Part shown: piece after piece, positions 55,201 to 61,925 of the stretch | Layout of the letters: each line of letters begins with the position of its first letter | Numbering within the stretch: the stretch's first letter is position 1 | Assembly (NCBI RefSeq): GCF_900156475.1 | Contig: NZ_FTNR01000017.1 | Location: 1-61,925, forward strand | Length of the DNA stretch: 61,925 nt | DNA from: Natronorubrum thiooxidans | GTDB lineage: Archaea; Halobacteriota; Halobacteria; Halobacteriales; Natrialbaceae | Direction of reading: 5' to 3' | Position numbers and translations under genes: made by a program | Notes under the pieces: model-generated | Told to the model about the DNA's origin: nothing | What the model saw: only the letters and a program-made list of their open reading frames with translations | Databases searched by the model: none

Positions 55201-55240
55201 CCGAGTGCCTCGGGGTCACGCCCCGAGGCGGTTCACTCGG
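55201..55240. terminator. Convergent hairpin beside the LLM gene stop
   Basis: GCCTCGGGG (55207-55215), 5-nt loop, CCCCGAGGC (55221-55229): a perfect 9-bp stem. CCGAGT and ACTCGG extend it on both sides with a bulge. It lies at the 3' ends of the convergent ALDH and LLM genes and could end or stabilise transcripts. No T tract follows on either strand. Confidence 0.5.
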
Positions 55241-56270
55241 CTTTGAACTCCGCGAAGACGTCGATCACTTCCTTGACGTTCGGGCCGAGCGAGTACAGCG
55301 ACGGTTCGGTACAGCCAGCATCACAGTACTCCGCGACCTTCTGAACACAGTCTTCTGGCGTCCCGGCGGCGACGATGTTCGTGACGACCTCGTCGGGGAC
55401 CAGTCGGCTGGCGCGCTCGATATCCTCGGCCGAGGCAGGCCAGCCACCGAGTTCCTCGCCGACCTGTTCGCCGACTTCGGGGTCGATCCCCGACGCCTTC
55501 GTGATGTGGGGCTGTTGGCCGATGTACTGGGTGACCAGCCCGCGAGCGTTGTCGATGGCGACGTCCGCGTCCTCGTCCATCGAGACCGCGATCAGCTGTG
55601 GCCGGTCGACGTCGTCGATCGTCCCGCCCTGTTTCTCGACGCCCTCGGTGAGCTTCTCCATCGCCCGTTCGTTGTGTGCTGGCGGGATCAGGTAATTCAT
55701 GTAGACGCCGTCGATGGTGCCGTTACCGACCAGTTCGCCAGCCATCTTGTTCATCGTCATCCCGGTCGCCCCAATGTAGATCGGCACCGTCCGCGGCTCG
55801 GCGTTGGCCCGCACCAGATCGAGTTCGATGTCGTCGACCTGAATGTACTGCCCGTCGTAGGTGACGGTCTCGAGATCGAGTAGCTTCCTGAGCACGGTAC
55901 AGTACTCCCACATGTACCGAAGCGGATTTTGGCGGTCGATTCCCACTTTGCTCGCAAGCGGATCCCACCACGCGCCGATACCGAGCATCGCCCGGCCGCC
56001 AGACAGTTCATGAAGCGTCGAGAACGTCTGAGCCATCAGGGCGACGTTTCGCGTATAACAGTTGGTCACGCCCGGCCCGAACTTGACCGAGTCAGTCACC
56101 TGCGTGTACGCCCCCATAATCGTCATGGCGTCGCGAACGAGCCGCGACTCGCCCTGCCAGACCGAGTCGAATCCCTTGGACTCGGCGTACTTTGCGTACT
56201 CGATTTCGTCGGCGACATCCTCGCTCTCCCAGTTCCAGATGCCGAGTCGATCGAACGTCGGATCGCTCAT
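55233..56270 (-). CDS. Luciferase-like (LLM) flavin/F420-dependent oxidoreductase
   Basis: 345 residues, TIM-barrel luciferase superfamily. Visible: YAKYAESKGFDSVWQGESRL start, VKFGPGVTNCYTRNVALMAQ (as in F420-binding Mer, with non-prolyl cis peptide region), STLHELSGGRAMLGIGAWW and VPIYIGATGMTMNKMAGE. Such enzymes use F420 (methylene-tetrahydromethanopterin reductase type) or FMN plus oxygen. It overlaps the M20 hydrolase gene by 4 nt (ATGA), so the two work together. A role in reducing the pyrimidine or hydantoin ring, or opening it like RutA, is possible; the sequence is closer to Mer than to RutA as far as can be seen. Confidence 0.85.
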   Translation of the reverse strand: MSDPTFDRLGIWNWESEDVADEIEYAKYAESKGFDSVWQGESRLVRDAMTIMGAYTQVTDSVKFGPGVTNCYTRNVALMAQTFSTLHELSGGRAMLGIGAWWDPLASKVGIDRQNPLRYMWEYCTVLRKLLDLETVTYDGQYIQVDDIELDLVRANAEPRTVPIYIGATGMTMNKMAGELVGNGTIDGVYMNYLIPPAHNERAMEKLTEGVEKQGGTIDDVDRPQLIAVSMDEDADVAIDNARGLVTQYIGQQPHITKASGIDPEVGEQVGEELGGWPASAEDIERASRLVPDEVVTNIVAAGTPEDCVQKVAEYCDAGCTEPSLYSLGPNVKEVIDVFAEFKAE

Positions 56271-57505
56271 TTCGCACCTCCGGCGAGGTCAACGGCAGCG
56301 TTCGCAATCGTCGACGACGCCTTGTAGCAGTCGTCCCAACTCGTGTACTCCGACTCGTTGTGGCTCTTGCCGTTCTCGCTCACCGCGAACACCATTCCCG
56401 TATCGCAGATGCTGTGCATATGTGTTGCGTCGTGTCCCGCGCCGCTGAAGATCTGCATACTATCGTAGCCGAGCTCGTCCGCAGCCGTCTGGACCGCATC
56501 GACACACCCGTCGGCGAACTCGACCGCTGGAGCACGCATTCGGTCTTCGTACTCCCACTCGAGGCCCTCCCGCTCGGCGGCCCACTCCGCTTCCTCGAGG
56601 ACGCGCCGACGGGCTTCGTCGATCACGTCGTCGGAGGGATCACGGAACCCCCAGGTGAAGGTGACTTCCTCGGGGATTATATTGATCGAGTTCGGCTTGG
56701 CGTCGATGTAGCCCGTGGTGCCGACAGTGCGCTCGCCGAGCGTGCTCGGAATGCGCCGGATCTGGGTGATGACGTCGGCCGCCGCGACCAGCGCGTCCTG
56801 TCGGTAGTGCATCGGTGTCGGCCCGGAGTGGTCGGCCTCGCCGTAGAACGTGATCGCCCCCCACGTGAAGCCGACGATTCCCGTGACCACGCCGACGTCC
56901 TTTTTGTTTTCCTCGAGGTAGGGGCCCTGCTCGACGTGGAGTTCAAGATACGCCTCGTACTCCTCGGGGGGCTCACAGGGTTCCTCGCCCTTGTAGCCGA
57001 TGCGCTCGAGTTCTTCTTCAAAGACGTTCCCATCGACGTCGGTCTTGGCGTACTCTTCCTCGAGGTCGTGTGCGCCGGCCCAGACGCCGCTGCCCTGCAT
57101 CGCGGGCTGGAACCGCGACCCTTCCTCGTTGGTCCAGTTGACGATCTCGATGGGGTGTTCGGTCTCGAGCTCGTTGTCGTTAAGCGTCCGGATCAGCTCC
57201 AGAGCGGCGATGACGCCGAGTGCACCGTCGTAGATACCGCCGTAGGGCTGGGAGTCGAGATGAGAGCCGACCAACACTGGCTTTGCGTCGGGATCAGTGC
57301 CCGCACGGCGTCCGAACATGTTTCCGAACTCATCGACCCGGACCGAGAGATCGGCCGCAGTCAGCTGCTCCATAAACCAGTCGCGGATCTCCTTGTCGTC
57401 GTCGGACAGCGCGAGTCTGTGTAAGCCACCATCGGCAGTCCCACCGATTTCGGCCTGCTCTTTCATCGTCGATACGAAGCGCTCTCGCTGTAACGCAATG
57501 GGCAT
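56267..57505 (-). CDS. M20 family N-carbamoyl amino-acid amidohydrolase (HyuC/beta-ureidopropionase/allantoate type)
   Basis: 412 residues from ATG 57505. Zn ligands: His82 in VLVGSHLDSQPYGG, Asp93 in IYDGALGVIAALE, Glu127/128 in NEEGSRF, His in YLELHVEQGPYLEE and the C-terminal GAGHDATHMHSI. The lid domain (about 212-320) has GITFYGEADHSG-like sequence (AITFYGEADHSGPTPM). It cleaves the carbamoyl group from N-carbamoyl-beta-alanine, N-carbamoyl-L-amino acids or allantoate, giving CO2, ammonia and the amino acid. The 66-residue upstream extension is cysteine-rich and was left out. First gene of a two-gene operon with the LLM enzyme. Confidence 0.88.
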   Translation of the reverse strand: MPIALQRERFVSTMKEQAEIGGTADGGLHRLALSDDDKEIRDWFMEQLTAADLSVRVDEFGNMFGRRAGTDPDAKPVLVGSHLDSQPYGGIYDGALGVIAALELIRTLNDNELETEHPIEIVNWTNEEGSRFQPAMQGSGVWAGAHDLEEEYAKTDVDGNVFEEELERIGYKGEEPCEPPEEYEAYLELHVEQGPYLEENKKDVGVVTGIVGFTWGAITFYGEADHSGPTPMHYRQDALVAAADVITQIRRIPSTLGERTVGTTGYIDAKPNSINIIPEEVTFTWGFRDPSDDVIDEARRRVLEEAEWAAEREGLEWEYEDRMRAPAVEFADGCVDAVQTAADELGYDSMQIFSGAGHDATHMHSICDTGMVFAVSENGKSHNESEYTSWDDCYKASSTIANAAVDLAGGAK

Positions 57506-57584
57506 ACAGCTACCTCTCGGGAACCATAGATAAGCCTTTGTGTGGAAACAACACGCATATTCATCACAAACGGGAACGTCGTCG

Positions 57585-58352
57585 CTACGAAAACGTAATA
57601 TCGAGTTCGAGTTCGTTGACTGTGCCCAGTAGCATCGACGGCACTTCCTCGGTGAACCACTCACCTTGCATTCGATACGTCGGCCCCGAAAGGCTGATCG
57701 CACCGAGGACTGCTCCCGACTGTTCCAGCACCGGCACGCCGACAGCGGTCAACCCCTTCGTATACTCCTCCTCGTTGAATACGTAGTTCTGCTCCCGCGC
57801 AATCTGCAGTTCCGCCCGCAGCTCGTCGACGTCCGTGACAGTATACTCGGTGAATCGCTCGAGTTCGAGTTTCGCGAGCAACGCTTCCATGTACGGCACG
57901 GGAAGCGCGCTAAGAATTGCCTTTCCTGCAGCAGTCGCATGGAGAGGAACGCTCTCTCCAATATCCGAGTTCGTTTTCACGCCATACTCACCCGTCTCGC
58001 GGTGAACGTAGACCCCTTTTCCGTGTTCTTCGACGATGAACTGCGCGCGCTCGCCGGTCCGTTCGGCCAGTCGGCTCACTTTGTCGTACGTGAGTCGATA
58101 CGCCTCTTTTCGCCATCGAGCGTGCTCGCCGAGTCTGAGAAACCGGAGACTGAGGTAGTACTCGTTGCCCTCTTTGACGACGTACTCGTGCTGGTGCATC
58201 GTCGACAGATGGTCGTGAACGGTGCTTTTTGGCATCTCGAGTCGCGTCGCAACTTCGGTCACACGTGCGCCGTTGAGTTCGTCCAGAACGTGGATGATCT
58301 CGAACAGCCGATCAACGGACTTTACTGACGAACCTGGTTCGACGCTTGCCAT
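57585..58352 (-). CDS. IclR family transcriptional regulator
   Basis: 255 residues. Winged-helix N-terminus (KSVDRLFEIIHVLDELNG, then EVATRLEMPKSTVHDHLSTM) and a C-terminal GAF-like ligand domain (residues 75-250, including GKAILSALPVPYMEALLAKL and GAISLSGPTYRM). IclR regulators usually sense the substrate or first intermediate of the nearby pathway. It lies 79 nt upstream of the M20 start on the same strand and could control the M20-LLM operon. Confidence 0.92.
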   Translation of the reverse strand: MASVEPGSSVKSVDRLFEIIHVLDELNGARVTEVATRLEMPKSTVHDHLSTMHQHEYVVKEGNEYYLSLRFLRLGEHARWRKEAYRLTYDKVSRLAERTGERAQFIVEEHGKGVYVHRETGEYGVKTNSDIGESVPLHATAAGKAILSALPVPYMEALLAKLELERFTEYTVTDVDELRAELQIAREQNYVFNEEEYTKGLTAVGVPVLEQSGAVLGAISLSGPTYRMQGEWFTEEVPSMLLGTVNELELDITFS

Positions 58353-58591
58353 GTTATGTTATACAATGCCACTATTCCTAAATGACCGTTTCGCTGTTCA
58401 AATCGGTGATACTAGGGATTTCCTTATATAATTAAAGCAGGATTCACGGCGACCAGTGCGCACCGAGTTGGACGATCCACTGGTTTCGTCGATCCCACCG
58501 ACACGAATCTTTTTGCCGCTCTCGAGCGACGTCGTGGTATCCACCCGGACGAACCGACGTGTGCGCCTCGTCCGCGATGGACCACCCGACT

Positions 58592-59233
58592 ATGCCAGCA
58601 GAGACACCAGAGGTATACGATCGTGCAGGACTGGACAACGAAATCGGCTACGGCGACACGCCCGCACTGGTCGTCGTCGATCTGCAACAGGGCTTTACCG
58701 ATCCGTCGTGTCCGCTCGGTGGCGACCTCACAGGCGTCGTCGAGCGAACGAACGCGCTCCTCAAGGCCGCCCACGAGGCCGACTGTCCCGTCGTGGCGAC
58801 CCGCATTGTCACCACCCACCCGGAGGCAGCCGATCTCGGGACCTGGGTAGAGAAGATCCCCACACTCGAGATACTGGCTGCAGGTTCGGAGTGGGTCGCG
58901 TTCGACGAGCGACTCGACCTTCGCGACGACGACCACCGACTGGACAAGCGACAGGCGAGTGCGTTTCACGAAACCGAACTCCACTCGATGCTGTCCGCGT
59001 GGGGCGTCGATACGCTCATCGTCGCTGGCTGTACGACCAGCGGCTGCATCCGCGCGACAGCCGTCGACGGCTGTGCCCACGGCTTTCGCGTGATCGTCCC
59101 CGAGGGGAGCGTCGGCGACCGACTCGAGGAGCCACACGCGGCGAACCTCTTCGATATCCACGCGAAGTACGGCGATGTCAAACCAGTCGACGAGGTGTGT
59201 GAGTATCTTCGCGATGGCCCAAAACCGAGCTAA
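58592..59233 (+). CDS. Isochorismatase-fold hydrolase, N-carbamoylsarcosine-amidase-like
   Basis: 213 residues from ATG 58592 (MPAETPEVYDRAGL; an ATG at 58577 is also possible). Catalytic triad Asp30 (VVVDLQQGF), Lys119 (LDKRQASAF) and Cys152 (GCTTSGCIRATAVDG). The TTSGC loop and DRAGL start resemble N-carbamoylsarcosine amidohydrolases and RutB-like ureidoacrylate hydrolases. It releases ammonia and CO2 from a ureido compound. Its stop codon overlaps that of the convergent SDR gene. Confidence 0.87.
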   Translation: MPAETPEVYDRAGLDNEIGYGDTPALVVVDLQQGFTDPSCPLGGDLTGVVERTNALLKAAHEADCPVVATRIVTTHPEAADLGTWVEKIPTLEILAAGSEWVAFDERLDLRDDDHRLDKRQASAFHETELHSMLSAWGVDTLIVAGCTTSGCIRATAVDGCAHGFRVIVPEGSVGDRLEEPHAANLFDIHAKYGDVKPVDEVCEYLRDGPKPS

Positions 59234-59982
59234 TGCATCGCGTCCCCGCCGTCGGGGCTGAGCGTCTGGCCCGTATAATAGCTGCTCTCCTCGGAGGCGA
59301 GGAAGACGACCGTCGGGACGATATCCTCGACCTCGCCGAGTCGATCCATCGGAAGCTGTGCCGCTTTCGCCTCGCGCCACTCCTCGCTGATGTCGTCCAA
59401 CAGCTCGGTCTGGACCGGTCCCGGCGCGACGGCGTTGACTCGAACTGTCGGCGACACCTCGCGGGCGAGCGCCCGCGTCATCGCGATCACGCCGCCTTTG
59501 GCAGCCGAGTAGTGGACCAGCTCTTCGCCGCCGACGATCCCAAGTTGTGAGGCCACATTGATGATCGAGCCGTCGCCCGACTCGAGCATCCCGGGAAGGG
59601 CAAACCGCGTCGGGAGGAACGTCCCGCGCAAGTCCACCGCGATCGTTTCGTCCCACATCTCGACGGGCATCTCCTCGAGCGGTGACTGGGTCAGGATCCC
59701 CGCGTTGTTAACGAGGGTGTCTATCGCTCCGAACGCAGCTTCGAACGCGTCGATCATTGACTCAACATCGGCGGCGTCGCTGACGTCGGCTTCGAACGTG
59801 CGTGCGGTGCCCCCGTTCGCTTCGATCGTCTCGACGACGTCGTCGGCGTGGCTCGATCCTTCCTGTGGCGGATAGTTGACGCCGACTGTCGCGCCCTCTG
59901 CAGCCAATCCCTCAGCGATGCCGCGTCCGATGCCTTTGCTCGCTCCCGTCACTAACGCCTGTGTACCGTCTACTCGGCCCAT
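59230..59982 (-). CDS. Short-chain dehydrogenase/reductase (FabG-like)
   Basis: 250 residues from ATG 59982. Cofactor motif TGASKGIGRG, NNAGILTQSP, catalytic Ser in INVASQLG and YSAAKGG (Tyr-x3-Lys). After strand 2 it has NYPPQEGSS, which allows NADP binding. The frame runs upstream to 60054 but the extra residues are basic and were left out. It overlaps the end of the convergent isochorismatase-like gene by a few bases. Substrate unknown. Confidence 0.88.
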   Translation of the reverse strand: MGRVDGTQALVTGASKGIGRGIAEGLAAEGATVGVNYPPQEGSSHADDVVETIEANGGTARTFEADVSDAADVESMIDAFEAAFGAIDTLVNNAGILTQSPLEEMPVEMWDETIAVDLRGTFLPTRFALPGMLESGDGSIINVASQLGIVGGEELVHYSAAKGGVIAMTRALAREVSPTVRVNAVAPGPVQTELLDDISEEWREAKAAQLPMDRLGEVEDIVPTVVFLASEESSYYTGQTLSPDGGDAMH

Positions 59983-60114
59983 ATACGACAGTCCAGTACA
60001 AACCGTATAACTGTTCACGTCAGTCCGTATCTCGTTTCGCTGCTTCGTCCCCAATCATATCAAATAGATTGTGGTTTCCTGTAAAGTTAAGCCCTCCCTC
60101 CGTCAGTATGGTGT

Positions 60115-61530
60115 ATGGTAGAAGCCACCAGTAGAGTCGTTAACGCACGAGTCGTTACCCCGTCCGGAACGATCCACGGCGGAATGGCCGCCAAAGACGG
60201 CAAAATCGTCGCCATCGGGTCGGACAGTTCGCTGCCCGAAGCTGACGAAACGATCGACGCGGATGGGAATTACCTCATTCCGGGCATCATCTGCCCGCAC
60301 AACCACATGGGAATCTCTCGATACGAGAACGACTATCACACCCAGTACGAACTCGATATGGAAACCGAGACGAAAGCCTGTCTCGCCGGCGGTGTGACGT
60401 CGTTCTTTACGTTCCTCCTCCAAGAAGAGCCGTACGTTCCCGACATGGACTTCTTCGTCGACACCGGCGAGCAACAGTCCTACATCGACTTCGGGTTTCA
60501 TGCGATCGTCCATCAGGACCATCATATCGACGAAATCGACGCCCTCGCTGCGGAAGGAATCCGGTCGTTTAAACTGTTTTTCAACATGTACAAGACGTCG
60601 GCTCCCGAGCTGGGAATCGGCCACTCCGACGCCGGTCGCGTCTACACCGTTTTGAAAAAGACGGCCGAGATGGAAAACGCAGTCGTCATGTTTCACGCCG
60701 AAAACGACGATCTCGGTCCGGTGAAAGTCGAGGAAATCAAATCGGAGGGGCGAGACGACCTCAGTGCGTGGGCCGACGCCTCCCCGGGAATCAGTCAGGC
60801 AATGCAGATTGAACAGATCGGCATGCTCACCGAACACACCGGCGCGACGACGTACGTCGTCCACAACAGTATGGAAGAAACTGTCGACGCACTCGGCCGG
60901 TACAACGACCGCGGCGTCAGTATCCACGGCGAAACCCTGCCGAGTTTCCTCGCCAACCACTGCGAAGACGAGGACGTCGGCACCTGGGGAAAGATTTCGC
61001 CACCGATCGGCTACAAATCGGATCAGGAGGCCCTCTGGAAGGCCCTCCGAAACGGCACGTTCGACCACGTCGGCACCGACCACTGCCCGTACCAACTCGA
61101 GTTCAAAGGCCCCCGCGACGGCAGCGTCTGGGAGGCCCCACCGGGCGATCAGGGTCTGCAAACGTTCCTTCCACTCATGCTGAGCGAAGGCGTAAACAAA
61201 AACCGGATCTCGATGGAGCGGCTGGTCGAGGTCTGCTCGACGAACAACGCAAAGCGGTTCGGCATCTATCCGCGGAAAGGTGCGCTCGTTGAAGGTGCAG
61301 ACGCCGACGCCGTCATCGTCGATCTGCAAAAGGAGTTCACTGTCGATGAAGACTACCTCTACGGGCTGGACAACCGCTGGTGTTCGTCATTCGGCCGCGA
61401 GCTGACTGGCGCGCCGACACACACGATCAAGGGCGGTGAACTCGTCGTCGAACACAACGACGTTCTCACCGAAGGCGGGATCGGCTCGTACCTGCCACGC
61501 TACGAAGACGGCGTTCAACTGGCTGAATGA
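60115..61530 (+). CDS. Dihydropyrimidinase/hydantoinase (amidohydrolase superfamily)
   Basis: 471 residues. Binuclear metal site: CPHNHMGI (His62, His64), the carbamylated lysine in RSFKLFFNMY (Lys153), His194 in VVMFHAEND, His250 in YVVHNSMEE and Asp322 in HVGTDHCPYQ. It reversibly opens dihydrouracil, dihydrothymine or hydantoin rings to the N-carbamoyl amino acid, the substrate of the M20 enzyme. It differs from the family in having Cys-Pro before the HxH in place of Asp-(A/P/V). The IHGGMAAKDGKIVAIG start is normal. Confidence 0.9.
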   Translation: MVEATSRVVNARVVTPSGTIHGGMAAKDGKIVAIGSDSSLPEADETIDADGNYLIPGIICPHNHMGISRYENDYHTQYELDMETETKACLAGGVTSFFTFLLQEEPYVPDMDFFVDTGEQQSYIDFGFHAIVHQDHHIDEIDALAAEGIRSFKLFFNMYKTSAPELGIGHSDAGRVYTVLKKTAEMENAVVMFHAENDDLGPVKVEEIKSEGRDDLSAWADASPGISQAMQIEQIGMLTEHTGATTYVVHNSMEETVDALGRYNDRGVSIHGETLPSFLANHCEDEDVGTWGKISPPIGYKSDQEALWKALRNGTFDHVGTDHCPYQLEFKGPRDGSVWEAPPGDQGLQTFLPLMLSEGVNKNRISMERLVEVCSTNNAKRFGIYPRKGALVEGADADAVIVDLQKEFTVDEDYLYGLDNRWCSSFGRELTGAPTHTIKGGELVVEHNDVLTEGGIGSYLPRYEDGVQLAE

Positions 61531-61925
61531 CGTTCCTGCTCGACCGTGCTGTCGAGAGGCCATGATCGGCAGCATCCTCGAGGCCCCAGCGTGCCTCGAG
61601 TAGCGACAGCGTCGCAACCGGCCGATCCTGCACTGTCCGTCTCGCGTAAAAACATCTCGAGTTCGAAGACGAGTCGAACCATTGTAAGTTCCACCGTGCG
61701 GCAGGACATGTCGTCGATCGATGATAGCTGCCAGCTGGTCAGATGTCAAACTGTCGACGCTATTTTAGTCGTATTTCGTTCCGAATCCGAACAGAGTACC
61801 GCTCGATTAATGAAAAGCGATATCTGAGTTACTCAGCTTTGCACGTTGAAGTAGGAGCATGACGTAGGCGGTGGCAAGGACGGATGATGCCGATTACGGA
61901 TTTCTTGTCGTGTACGCGAGTGTTC
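61531..61925. other. Unassigned end region, possible transposase relic
   Basis: No complete gene. On the minus strand from the window edge, one frame gives NTRVHDKKSVIGII and another gives VLATAYVMLLLQRAKLSN. Together these would resemble a transposase C-terminus with a one-base frameshift near 61875. The identity is not certain. Confidence 0.25.

Noticed and set aside
55233-56270. RutA, the oxygen-dependent pyrimidine monooxygenase
   Set aside because: Same superfamily, but no RutC-F or flavin reductase partner is near, and the visible segments look closer to F420-dependent Mer-like enzymes.
58424-59656. 410-codon minus-strand frame opposite the isochorismatase-like gene
   Set aside because: Arginine-rich in its first half and overlaps two convincing genes.
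60103-61329. 408-codon minus-strand frame opposite the dihydropyrimidinase
   Set aside because: Antisense shadow; the metal-binding motifs are all on the plus strand.
1-61925. CRISPR array, prophage or plasmid replication genes
   Set aside because: No regularly spaced direct repeats, capsid, integrase or replication initiator genes were seen.

Overview
The window is haloarchaeal chromosome, most like a Natrialba, Natronorubrum or Haloterrigena relative. The predicted proteins are strongly acidic, coding DNA is GC-rich with AT-rich spacers, and many genes have a TATA-like box 25-35 nt before an ATG, which suggests leaderless transcripts. The 5S rRNA is archaeal in type. Assignments rest on reading motifs and domain order by eye; no database search was possible.

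Layout. (1) 1-2.1 kb: the end of an rRNA operon with two tandem 5S genes and a tRNA 3' relic between them, an AT-rich spacer, and a complete insertion sequence with inverted ends and an 8-bp target duplication. (2) 2.8-12.1 kb: a sulfur module of HTH-rhodanese fusion, sulfide:quinone oxidoreductase, DUF1641 protein, 1-Cys peroxiredoxin, thioredoxin-reductase-like flavoprotein, rhodanese/metallo-beta-lactamase persulfide dioxygenase, a 53-residue membrane protein and a TauE/SafE exporter. A cysteine-rich Bat-type regulator and cytochrome bd oxidase (cydAB, behind a 14-bp perfect palindrome) follow. (3) 16.4-22.4 kb: proline operon proC-proB-proA, a formate/nitrite-type channel and an MFS carrier. 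(4) 23-61.5 kb: a large catabolic island for cyclic ureides or amides.

The island has a polyamine-type ABC importer in three blocks (two ATPases; binding protein plus permease; second permease), two ATP-dependent hydantoinase pairs (hyuAB), a dihydropyrimidinase/hydantoinase, an M20 N-carbamoyl amidohydrolase coupled to a luciferase-like flavin/F420 oxidoreductase, a carbamoylsarcosine-amidase-like hydrolase, an Asp/Glu/hydantoin racemase, an allantoinase-like deacetylase, an amidase and an asparaginase. It also has a class III aminotransferase and a malonate/methylmalonate-semialdehyde dehydrogenase. Together these can be read as: import, ring reduction or racemisation, ring opening, decarbamoylation, transamination, oxidation to an acyl-CoA. 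MaoC, CoA-transferase and acyl-CoA dehydrogenase genes could process the carbon skeleton. IclR and Lrp/AsnC regulators are embedded.

The oddest gene is a divergent group II chaperonin (31563-33350), on the opposite strand between the two permease genes, whose ATPase motifs look degenerate. A TnpB element abuts the stop codon of the second ATPase gene, with related scaffold-like sequences on both sides. A convergent 870-bp gap at 39 kb carries two inverted repeats and no recognisable gene.
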